This document shows positions 1 to 5,650 of a stretch of 6,971 nt of DNA, in pieces; position 1 is the first letter of the stretch; each line of letters begins with the position of its first letter. The position numbers were made by a program, and so were the translations under genes. Where the stretch lies: positions 1 to 6,971 of the forward strand of contig JAHEOI010000284.1 of NCBI GenBank assembly GCA_018610125.1, in the 5' to 3' direction. The DNA comes from Verrucomicrobiota bacterium. GTDB lineage: Bacteria > Verrucomicrobiota > Verrucomicrobiia > Limisphaerales > JAHEOI01. The notes under the pieces were generated by a model, which had not been told where the DNA came from, did no database searches, and saw only the letters and a list, made by a program, of their open reading frames with translations.

Positions 1-842
1 AGTCGCTGGCGATTTTGGAGCTGGTCAAGCAGACCGGTGCCGAAATTGAACAGGTCTCCATTGATGAGGCCTACCTGGATCTCTCGCCGGTTGACCCGCA
101 GGCCGACGCGGACGAGCTGCTTTACGATGCCGTGGCAGCGGCCAAAGAGCTGAAGCGGCGCATCCATGACGAGCGAAGGCTGACGGCGACAATCGGTATC
201 GCGGCGAATAAGCTCCTGGCCAAGCTGGCCAGTGATTTCGATAAGCCCGACGGGCTTACGCTGATTCCCGAGCGCGACAAGGTTCGCTTCTTGCGATCGC
301 TTCCGGTGAGACGCATTCACGGAGTGGGTAAGATGACCGAGCAAGCGCTTCATCGTCATCATATTCAAAACGTCGGCGATCTGCAGGATTATCCGGGAGA
401 CCTACGTGGGATGCTAGGCTCGTTCGGGCCGGTCTTGAAGGCATTTGCCCTCGGGAAAGATGATCGGCCGGTCGAGACGGAAGATAGCGTCAAAAGCATC
501 AGTAGCGAAAATACCTTTGACGAAGACACGCAGGACCGAAAGATCTTGCGTGCCTGCCTCCGCGAAGAGGCCGACGAGCTCGCTGCGAAGCTGGAGCACA
601 ACCAACTGGTCGCTTATACGGTTCAGGTGAAAGTCCGCTACTCCAATTTTACGACGTTGACCCGGCAATTGACACTCGAAGAGCCCATCAGAGGGGCGGA
701 GACCTTGTTTCGGACGGCATGCCACCTCTTGGCGCGAGAAAAGCTCGTCAAGCGTCCTTTACGGTTGTTGGGTCTGGGAGTGAGTCGGCTTACGGCCCGC
801 ACGGCAACGCAGCTATGGCTGCCGTTTCCGGAGAAACAATGA
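1..842 (+). CDS. dinB: DNA polymerase IV (Y-family translesion polymerase), 5' end missing
   Basis: This is the C-terminal three quarters of a Y-family DNA polymerase, which copies past damaged template bases with low fidelity and no proofreading. The frame is open from the first base (first full codon at 3), so the TTG at 15 is not a start; about 90 N-terminal residues, including the first catalytic aspartate, lie outside. The catalytic palm motif SIDEAYLD, carrying the metal-binding Asp-Glu pair, is at 57-80. ATIGIAANKLLAKLASDFDKP follows as expected, then a helix-hairpin-helix thumb segment (RRIHGVGKMT, about 309-338) and the little-finger domain (about 480-790). The protein ends in QLWLPF (810-827), a good match to the sliding-clamp binding motif of these enzymes, so the C-terminus is intact. 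The stop TGA is at 840-842. No SOS box can be assessed because the promoter is outside. The family assignment is secure. Confidence 0.95.
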   Translation, partial: SLAILELVKQTGAEIEQVSIDEAYLDLSPVDPQADADELLYDAVAAAKELKRRIHDERRLTATIGIAANKLLAKLASDFDKPDGLTLIPERDKVRFLRSLPVRRIHGVGKMTEQALHRHHIQNVGDLQDYPGDLRGMLGSFGPVLKAFALGKDDRPVETEDSVKSISSENTFDEDTQDRKILRACLREEADELAAKLEHNQLVAYTVQVKVRYSNFTTLTRQLTLEEPIRGAETLFRTACHLLAREKLVKRPLRLLGLGVSRLTARTATQLWLPFPEKQ

Positions 843-896
843 GCTCGGCTTGACGCTTTTTGTCCGCGATCGGAGATTTAGAAGCTGGGATGGAAT

Positions 897-933
897 AAGG
901 AGGAGAGAGCCTAAAAATGTCGAGACAAGGGAG
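897..933 (+). promoter_or_regulatory. two alternative ribosome binding sites for pcm
   Basis: A long purine tract AAGGAGGAGAGAG (897-909) precedes the ATG at 917, with its GGAGAG part about 7 nt upstream. A second Shine-Dalgarno sequence, AAGGGAG (927-933), lies 7 nt before an in-frame ATG at 941. Both starts are plausible and differ by eight residues. Both keep the hydrophobic N-terminal segment, so the choice does not alter the predicted export. Confidence 0.6.
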
Positions 934-1708
934 CCTTCTTATGAAAAGCGCACGGTTGCTGACCACTTGCCAAGCTTGGCGTCATCGATTCGGTTTTCGA
1001 TTTTCCGGCTCGCTCTTGATGTTGCTCCTATGGAGCGCGGGAGCGGGCTGCACGATCGGTGATGACGCCGAAGCCTTCACCAAACGTCGGCACCGCATGG
1101 TCGAAGAGCAGCTTAAAGCGCGGGATATTGGCGATCCCGCAGTCTTGAAAGCGATGAAGCAGGTGCCGCGGCACGAATTCGTCCCGAAACAATACCGGGA
1201 CCTCGCCTATGCGGACAGACCGCTCCCGATCGGAGAAAGCCAGACGATCAGTCAGCCCTACATCGTTGCCTTAATGACGCAGCTGTTGAAGGTGAAGCCC
1301 GAGCATAAGGTGCTTGAAGTGGGAACCGGAAGCGGCTATCAGGCAGCGGTGCTGCACGAGATCACCCCTCACGTCTACACGATCGAGATCGTGAAGTCGC
1401 TCGCTAGGCAGGCACGAAAGCGTCTTGTCGAGGAATTCGGATTCGAGAAAGAGCAGGTAATTTACGGGGACGGATACAATGGGCTGAAAGCGGAAGCGCC
1501 ATTCGATCGGATCATTGTTACGGCGGCACCGGACGAGATCCCGCCGCCGCTTCTGGAGCAGTTGGCTCGAGGGGGGAGAATGGTCGTTCCCGTCGGTGAG
1601 CAGAGCGGGGTCCAGGAATTAATGGTCGTCACCAAAAACCAGAAGGGTCGAATCGATCGAGAAACCGTACTGCCCGTTCGCTTTGTCCCGATGACCCGCA
1701 ACGAATAG
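917..1708 (+). CDS. pcm: Protein-L-isoaspartate O-methyltransferase with N-terminal signal sequence
   Basis: The enzyme uses S-adenosylmethionine to methylate the abnormal carboxyl of isoaspartyl residues, starting repair of aged proteins. Residues 54-263 hold the whole PCMT domain: substrate segment ESQTISQPYIV (107-117) with the active-site serine region, SAM-binding motif I VLEVGTGSGYQ (132-142), FDRIIVTAAP (196-205), and the C-terminal GGRMVVPVG strand. Family members are usually about 210 residues; the extra N-terminus here has a basic stretch RHRFGFRF (22-29), a hydrophobic core LLMLLLW (33-39) and SAGAGC (40-45). This resembles a Sec signal, possibly a lipoprotein signal with Cys45, although the -3 residue is Gly rather than the usual Leu. 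The alternative start at 941 gives 255 residues and keeps the signal. Met61 (codon at 1097) could give a cytosolic form but has no visible ribosome binding site. The family is certain; the location is inferred. Confidence 0.93.
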   Translation: MSRQGSLLMKSARLLTTCQAWRHRFGFRFSGSLLMLLLWSAGAGCTIGDDAEAFTKRRHRMVEEQLKARDIGDPAVLKAMKQVPRHEFVPKQYRDLAYADRPLPIGESQTISQPYIVALMTQLLKVKPEHKVLEVGTGSGYQAAVLHEITPHVYTIEIVKSLARQARKRLVEEFGFEKEQVIYGDGYNGLKAEAPFDRIIVTAAPDEIPPPLLEQLARGGRMVVPVGEQSGVQELMVVTKNQKGRIDRETVLPVRFVPMTRNE

Positions 1709-1722
1709 GAGATCGGAAGCGT

Positions 1723-1750
1723 TTGACTTGAAAAGGGGGCGTGGTAAGGT
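1723..1750 (+). promoter_or_regulatory. Sigma-70-type promoter with extended -10, upstream of the polyprenyl synthase
   Basis: TTGACT (1723-1728) is a five-of-six -35 match. After a 16-bp spacer comes TAAGGT (1745-1750), preceded by TGG, which forms an extended -10 (TG-n-TAAGGT). It lies in the only gap of note between pcm and the next gene, so it probably drives the synthase, sigma factor and membrane-protein cluster. Transcription would begin near 1757, almost at the ATG at 1759. Confidence 0.5.
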
Positions 1751-1758
1751 AGGCCAGC

Positions 1759-2814
1759 ATGTTCGCTGCTGAACCTAAACCGGCCGATTCGATCGACGGA
1801 GACCGCTACGGTGCGGCCGGAATCAAGGCTTCGTGGAAACAGATCATTGAGCCTTTCAGCCCGTTTCTGGAAAAGGTTACCCGGCAGCTTGAGGAGGAAG
1901 CCAACGATTTTGAGCCAACCATCGCTCAGTTTGCCCGTTACGCCATCAATAACCAAGGGAAGCGTTTTCGTCCGGTGTTGGTGGCTCTCTGCGCGGAGGC
2001 CTCGGGCGGGGTTCGTTATCCCAATCACGTCAAGGTCGCCAATATAATCGAGATGGTCCATTTGGCGACGTTGGTCCATGACGACGTCATCGATGAGGCA
2101 TCGATTCGGCGACGGCGTCCCACGTTGGCAGCCAATTGGGGCAACGAGATTTCAATTCTTCTGGGCGATTGCCTTTTTGCTCACGCCCTCAAGCTGGCGG
2201 CCAACGAGGCGAATGAGGTCTGCCGCAAGGTCTCGCAAGTAGCGGGGGAGGTTTGTTCGGGCGAGATTTTGCAATGCCTTGAGCGTCAGCAATGGGAGCT
2301 CTCACGTGAAAAGTATTTCCAAATGGTGGAAATGAAGACAGCGGCGTTGTTTGCGCTTTCATGTGAGCTGGGTGTGGCTTTGAATCAGGCGTCGAATGGC
2401 ATTCTCAACGGGGCCCGGGAGTTCGGTCTGACCTTTGGGAGGGCCTACCAGATTTACGATGATTGCCTCGACTTGGTTGGCTCCGAGGTCTTGGTCGGCA
2501 AGAGCTTGGGGACCGACCTCGCAAAAGGGAAGATGACGTTGCCGGTGTTGATTGCTCGAGATGAGGCAAGTCAAAGCGATCGCACCGCGCTGCTCGAAAT
2601 GTTGGCCCGTTTCCAAGAGGAAAGACCGTTTTCCGATATCGTGAATCTCCTCCACAAATACGATGCCTTCTCCAAGACTCGGCAAGTTATCGAAAAAGAG
2701 CTAACGATGGCTCGCCACGCGCTCACAACAGTTGCCAATCCCGAAAATCGTGGTCCGTTAGTGGAATTGACCGATTTTCTTGCAAATCAGACCAAAACTT
2801 TAGGCGTTGACTGA
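1759..2814 (+). CDS. Polyprenyl diphosphate synthase (trans, long-chain; IspB-like)
   Basis: This isoprenyl synthase condenses isopentenyl diphosphate units onto an allylic diphosphate, making the side chain of menaquinone or ubiquinone. It shows the substrate-site segment NNQGKRFRPVLV (64-75), the first aspartate-rich motif DDVID (108-112), the basic RRRRPT after it, GNEISILLGDCLFAHALKLA, and the second aspartate-rich motif DDCLD (234-238) followed by GKSLGTDLAKGKMTLP. The fifth residue before the first motif is Ala (103), as in long-chain octaprenyl or solanesyl enzymes, where a bulky residue would stop elongation early; the chain length itself is not readable. The protein has 351 residues, with about 30 extra at the N-terminus compared with IspB. 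AAGGTAGG (1746-1753) could be a Shine-Dalgarno, but it overlaps the proposed -10 box. The sigma-factor gene starts 15 bp downstream, suggesting cotranscription. Confidence 0.93.
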   Translation: MFAAEPKPADSIDGDRYGAAGIKASWKQIIEPFSPFLEKVTRQLEEEANDFEPTIAQFARYAINNQGKRFRPVLVALCAEASGGVRYPNHVKVANIIEMVHLATLVHDDVIDEASIRRRRPTLAANWGNEISILLGDCLFAHALKLAANEANEVCRKVSQVAGEVCSGEILQCLERQQWELSREKYFQMVEMKTAALFALSCELGVALNQASNGILNGAREFGLTFGRAYQIYDDCLDLVGSEVLVGKSLGTDLAKGKMTLPVLIARDEASQSDRTALLEMLARFQEERPFSDIVNLLHKYDAFSKTRQVIEKELTMARHALTTVANPENRGPLVELTDFLANQTKTLGVD

Positions 2815-2829
2815 CCTTTCATTGGTACC

Positions 2830-3462
2830 ATGGCTCAGACGATGACAGCGGAATCGACCCGGCAGACCCCCGAGGTCGAAAAGAGTGAGGATCCGGTTAC
2901 GGATTGCACCTTGGTGACACAGGCAAAAGAGGGGAACCTGGAGGCATTTGATACGTTGGTCCAGCGTTATCAGGAGCGGATCTATGCCACCGTTTATCAC
3001 ATGACCTCCAATCACGAGGATGCGAACGACCTCGCGCAGGAGTCGTTTATCAAGGCGTACCACGCGCTGGCCTCATTCAAGGGCGATTCCAGCTTCTTTA
3101 CCTGGGTGTATCGCATTGCTGTCAACAAAACCATTAACTTCCTGAAGCAACGGAAGAAGCGCAGCTTCATGAGCCTGAATGATCTCGATGTCAATGTGGA
3201 GTACGATCCGGAGCTCGTGGCGCTTGCTTCAGCCAACGATCCGCGTCAGGAGGTCAAATTGGAGGAATTGCAGGAAAAATTAAACGCGGCCATGCTGAAG
3301 TTGTCAGAGATGCATAGATTGGTTGTGACATTGTATGATTTGCAGGGTCTGTCCCATGAAGAAATCGCCAAGATTATGGACTGCCATACAGGGACGGTCC
3401 GCTCTCGGCTGTTTTATGCGCGTCAACAATTGCAGGCTTATCTCTCGGATTATTTGAAATAG
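2830..3462 (+). CDS. RNA polymerase sigma factor, ECF family (RpoE/SigW-like)
   Basis: This is a small sigma-70 factor holding only regions 2 and 4, the ECF layout. Region 2 spans about residues 39-111: FDTLVQRYQERIY, the core-binding DLAQESF (67-73), then FFTWVYRIAVNKTINFLKQR (89-108), which covers promoter melting and -10 recognition. A linker of about 35 acidic and mixed residues leads to region 4 (about 147-205), with the helix-turn-helix GLSHEEIAKIMDCHTGTVRSRL (173-194) that reads the -35. About 25 polar residues precede region 2, and no good Shine-Dalgarno lies before either the ATG at 2830 or that at 2842, so the start is uncertain and translation may be coupled to the gene upstream. 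The next gene, a single-pass membrane protein 4 bp downstream, is the likely cognate regulator. No convincing ECF-type autoregulatory promoter was seen upstream. Confidence 0.93.
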   Translation: MAQTMTAESTRQTPEVEKSEDPVTDCTLVTQAKEGNLEAFDTLVQRYQERIYATVYHMTSNHEDANDLAQESFIKAYHALASFKGDSSFFTWVYRIAVNKTINFLKQRKKRSFMSLNDLDVNVEYDPELVALASANDPRQEVKLEELQEKLNAAMLKLSEMHRLVVTLYDLQGLSHEEIAKIMDCHTGTVRSRLFYARQQLQAYLSDYLK

Positions 3463-3466
3463 GGAT

Positions 3467-3976
3467 ATGAACGGATCGAACGATTTCCGACAGGTAAGGA
3501 AGTTACTTTCACTCAAGCGGCATGAGCAGCCTCCGCCCGGCTATTTTGACAGCTTTTCCAACCGGGTGATTGCGCGTATCGAACGCGAGGAAGAGATTGC
3601 GCAACGGCCTTGGTGGGATAAGTTGCTCGCGCTGATCGAATGCAATCCAATCGGTGCGTGCGCCTATGGCCTTGTTTTCTTTCTGACGGTGCTTTTAGGG
3701 GTCAATTTCTACCAGTCCGAGATCACGACATTCTCCAATCTTTGGTCGTCTCCTTCTGTGACGGCGTTGAATGAGCCGGGACAGTACTTGAGGCAAGGGA
3801 GGATGGACGGCAACGCAAACCGCGCGAGCGATAATATCGAGCCGGAGTACCTATTTTTACCCTCAATGGATGGGCGGCAGGCTTCCTATCCCCGAGTCTC
3901 GCCGCCGAATTCGAACGGCAACAGCGGGTTTGGCGGAGCCGAGATCAGTCGTATGACGTTCGGTAGAGTCAGGTAG
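3467..3976 (+). CDS. Single-pass membrane protein, putative anti-sigma factor or sigma partner
   Basis: A 169-residue protein with no enzymatic motif. Residues 1-57 are basic and helical and include LLSLKRHEQPPPGYFDSF (13-30), a segment I recall from small proteins encoded behind ECF sigma genes in Verrucomicrobiota. One transmembrane helix follows at about 62-82 (GACAYGLVFFLTVLLGVNFY). The remainder (83-169) is rich in Ser, Asn, Gly and Pro and is probably disordered and outside the membrane. A cytoplasmic basic N-terminus with an external tail is the usual anti-sigma topology. The gene begins 4 bp after the sigma-factor stop; AGGGA abuts the ATG too closely to be a normal Shine-Dalgarno, so translational coupling is likely. 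The HxxxCxxC motif of zinc-binding anti-sigma factors is absent; the only cysteines (59 and 65) border the helix. The anti-sigma role is inferred from position and topology, not from a recognised domain. Confidence 0.7.
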   Translation: MNGSNDFRQVRKLLSLKRHEQPPPGYFDSFSNRVIARIEREEEIAQRPWWDKLLALIECNPIGACAYGLVFFLTVLLGVNFYQSEITTFSNLWSSPSVTALNEPGQYLRQGRMDGNANRASDNIEPEYLFLPSMDGRQASYPRVSPPNSNGNSGFGGAEISRMTFGRVR

Positions 3977-4134
3977 AAGGCTCCCTGCCACCTCGATCGT
4001 GATGCCGCGTCTTCCGCGCGTCTTCCGTGGTCAAGTCCTGACTTCAGTTTGGCACTCGTTGAGAGGAGCGCGAGCTCACCGAAGGGGCAAGCGGAAAATT
4101 GCGAGGCGGTCGGCGACTGGCCTGGAATTGACTC

Positions 4135-4160
4135 GCCCTTTCAGGGCTGGCTCTATTTTT
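4135..4160 (+). terminator. Weak terminator-like hairpin after the sigma-factor cluster
   Basis: GCCCT-TTC-AGGGC (4135-4147) forms a 5-bp GC-rich stem with a 3-nt loop. Eight bases later comes TTTTT (4156-4160), then TTTT (4165-4168). The T-run is further from the stem than in a classical intrinsic terminator and the stem is short, so it may work poorly or not at all. It sits about 160 bp past the last + strand stop. Confidence 0.25.
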
Positions 4161-4224
4161 GCTCTTTTACCCCGGGGCAAGCCTGGGGCTATCATTGACT
4201 CGCACCTTCGGCGCTTTGGAAGCC

Positions 4225-4266
4225 TTCCGTCTTCCGCGTTCCGCGTTCCGCGTTCCGCGTTCCGTC
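4225..4266. repeat. 7-bp tandem repeat array, six units
   Basis: Six consecutive heptamers: TTCCGTC (4225-4231), four perfect TTCCGCG (4232-4259), and TTCCGTC (4260-4266). The two outer units carry the same one-word variant, so the array is symmetric. It ends two bases before the stop codon of the minus-strand CvpA-like gene (4269-4271). Translated, it gives the SAFRVPR or AERGTRN patterns that I recall from many spurious open frames, so relatives of this repeat are probably widespread. Length change by slippage would be expected. Confidence 0.9.
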
Positions 4267-4268
4267 CC

Positions 4269-5522
4269 CTACCAAACACGGAAAAAGGCGAATGGCCACG
4301 CTTCATTGGTCAAGGCGCCATTTTTCAAAACAAGCCGATTGCCATCCGCCTCAATGGAAACGCTCGTGGTCTGCCCCTCGACCTGCATTTTATAGCTGCC
4401 CTTTTGACCGCTCCAGCTCCCCTGATGGGTGAACGGCTCCAATTTCGGGTTATTAAAACTTTCGTCCATTTCGGCCAATCGCTGAGCAAAGCGCTTGAGG
4501 CGATCTGTTGGTTGGAACTTGAAAAAGGCTTCATTTTCCGTGGTGACGATCAGCTTCATTCCGTGGAAGCGGGCGGTTAAGAAGCGGCGGATCCGGTGAA
4601 ACTCGACCAGCTTGACTCGTGGAGGCTGCTGCCGCAAACGATTTGCGCTGGCGATGGCATTGAATTTCCAAATCCCGAGGATTGGTTGATCTTGGTATTT
4701 GGGAGAGTCTCCGGTCTTGAGATACGATTGGAGGTCCTCGTAATCGACCGATTTCAACTGGGCCATCAGGTTGTCATCTTGGAGGATGGTGACAACTTCC
4801 GGTTGGGAGAGAATTTTGATTGGATTCCCTTGGGCACGCAACGCTCCCATCAATGTGCTGTTGCTGATGAGCTTCTGGAACGGTTCCTTTTCGCGAAACG
4901 TCAAAAACTGCGGGTACGCCGCCAGGCGTTTATGGGCGGAGGGGTTATGGTAGATCAATCCGATGGCGTTGGCGGCGTTGTAATATTTCTCCGGCATCGG
5001 CTCGATGGCGGCCACAAGCCGTTCGAACCCTGTGGTGCGCAAGTCGTTGCGGGCTTGATTCAGCACACGCAAGTAGACGGGGGTATCGGTTCCGGTCACC
5101 TGTGTGCTGAGATGGCCCCCGACATAGATCGCGATCCCGACCAGCGAGAGATAAACCGTCCCTGTAACCAATGCCAAACAGGCCCCGATTCGTGAATTGA
5201 AGAGCTGCCAACGAATACGCTGGATCTCATCGGTGCGGTACTGGTAGTAGCTGTCGACCTTTTGTTGGACCAGGTATACGACGATCTTCCATAAGAGGAT
5301 AATAATGAAAAAGGAGACGATCAGAGCCAGGAGCCCATTCCATAGCGGGTGTTCAAGCCCCAGCATGGGAAAAACCGGTCGCACCTGGGGCGCCAGCGAA
5401 TCAGTGAACAATAACGCAAGGACCAGTCCGGCCCATGACACCAAGACTCGAATCGCGCCCCTCCAATAACCGATTGCGCCAAATACCGCTAACAAGAAGA
5501 TCGCTAATATCCAAATCGCCAT
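4269..5522 (-). CDS. CvpA-like membrane protein with a C-terminal lipocalin-like domain
   Basis: A 417-residue inner-membrane protein. The N-terminal third has four hydrophobic helices (about 2-18, 24-40, 61-86, 111-135), with GYWRGAIRVLVSWAGLVLAL between the first two matching the start of the CvpA (colicin V production) family. CvpA proteins themselves are only about 160-200 residues. Residues 138-275 are soluble and mostly helical, including LMGALRAQGNPIKILSQPEVV. From Trp285 (ILGIWKFN) to about 410 the pattern is strand-rich: MKLIVTTENEAFFKF, GSWSGQKGSYKMQVEG and SVSIEADGNRLVLKNG, resembling small lipocalin-like beta-barrels that begin with G-x-W. The start ATG at 5520-5522 has only weak GAGCGG upstream. 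The stop abuts the heptamer array. CvpA membership is fairly secure; the C-terminal fold is inferred from pattern, and the function (possibly envelope maintenance) is unknown. Confidence 0.8.
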   Translation of the reverse strand: MAIWILAIFLLAVFGAIGYWRGAIRVLVSWAGLVLALLFTDSLAPQVRPVFPMLGLEHPLWNGLLALIVSFFIIILLWKIVVYLVQQKVDSYYQYRTDEIQRIRWQLFNSRIGACLALVTGTVYLSLVGIAIYVGGHLSTQVTGTDTPVYLRVLNQARNDLRTTGFERLVAAIEPMPEKYYNAANAIGLIYHNPSAHKRLAAYPQFLTFREKEPFQKLISNSTLMGALRAQGNPIKILSQPEVVTILQDDNLMAQLKSVDYEDLQSYLKTGDSPKYQDQPILGIWKFNAIASANRLRQQPPRVKLVEFHRIRRFLTARFHGMKLIVTTENEAFFKFQPTDRLKRFAQRLAEMDESFNNPKLEPFTHQGSWSGQKGSYKMQVEGQTTSVSIEADGNRLVLKNGALTNEAWPFAFFRVW

Positions 5523-5580
5523 ATCCGCTCTAGTGTATCGTTTTTTGCCGAAAACGCACGTGTAAAATTGGGGCTTTCAA

Positions 5581-5589
5581 TGCTATAGG
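5581..5589 (+). promoter_or_regulatory. Possible extended -10 promoter for the PfkB kinase gene
   Basis: TGC-TATAGG (5581-5589) matches an extended -10 element. At a 17-bp spacing the -35 position reads TGTAAA (5561-5566), a poor match. The element lies in the 128-bp divergent gap between the CvpA-like gene and the kinase, about 60 bp before the kinase ATG. No convincing promoter for the minus-strand gene was found in the same gap. Confidence 0.3.
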
Positions 5590-5605
5590 CTCACCTGGCA
5601 AGCTG

Positions 5606-5619
5606 GTTAGCGTTCTAAC
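5606..5619 (+). other. Small hairpin in the kinase leader
   Basis: GTTAG-CGTT-CTAAC forms a perfect 5-bp stem with a 4-nt loop, 31 bp before the kinase start codon. It would lie in the 5' leader of a transcript from the candidate promoter. It has no T-run and matches no riboswitch that I recognise, so it may be incidental. Confidence 0.3.
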
Positions 5620-5650
5620 AGAGGCAGTTCAACGAGAGATTGGCGACACA

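Larger units (their letters stand above)
3977..4268. other. Convergent intergenic region rich in short repeats
   Basis: These 292 bp lie between two converging genes, where terminators would be expected. No protein is credible here: open frames on both strands have no ribosome binding site and consist partly of translated repeat. Several words recur. GCGTCTTCCG occurs at 4007-4016 and 4018-4027, an 11-bp tandem. GTCTTCCGCG (4009-4018) recurs at 4229-4238. GGGGCAAGC occurs at 4084-4092 and 4174-4182, and ATTGACTCGC at 4127-4136 and 4194-4203. CCCCGGGGCAAGCCTGGGG (4170-4188) can fold back on itself imperfectly. The right edge is a heptamer array, listed separately. Confidence 0.6.

Noticed and set aside
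293..300. HIP1 octamer GCGATCGC, as a sign of cyanobacterial origin
   Set aside because: Only two copies occur, and none of the gene content suggests cyanobacteria; it is handled as part of the general CGATCG excess.
850..878. Possible promoter for pcm, TTGACG at 850-855
   Set aside because: The -35 is good, but every spacing from 16 to 18 bp gives a -10 with at most three of six matches (for example GAGATT at 873-878).
1462..2079. A minus-strand open frame of 205 codons
   Set aside because: It is antisense to the end of pcm and the start of the polyprenyl synthase, both with strong family motifs, and its own product has no recognisable features.
2790..2829. Autoregulatory ECF promoter before the sigma gene
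   Set aside because: AAAACTT and TTGACT occur, but no partner -10 lies at a usable distance; TTGACT at 2807 would place its -10 on the start codon.
3999..4580. A + strand open frame of 193 codons crossing the convergent gap
   Set aside because: It has no ribosome binding site, includes the translated heptamer array (SAFRVPRSAF), and its second half is antisense to the well-supported CvpA-like gene.
4596..5195. A + strand open frame of 199 codons
   Set aside because: It lies wholly antisense to the CvpA-like gene, whose membrane helices and family motif are clear.
5590..5645. tRNA-like or riboswitch-like leader
   Set aside because: Only one 5-bp hairpin forms; there is no acceptor stem, T-loop or known riboswitch core.
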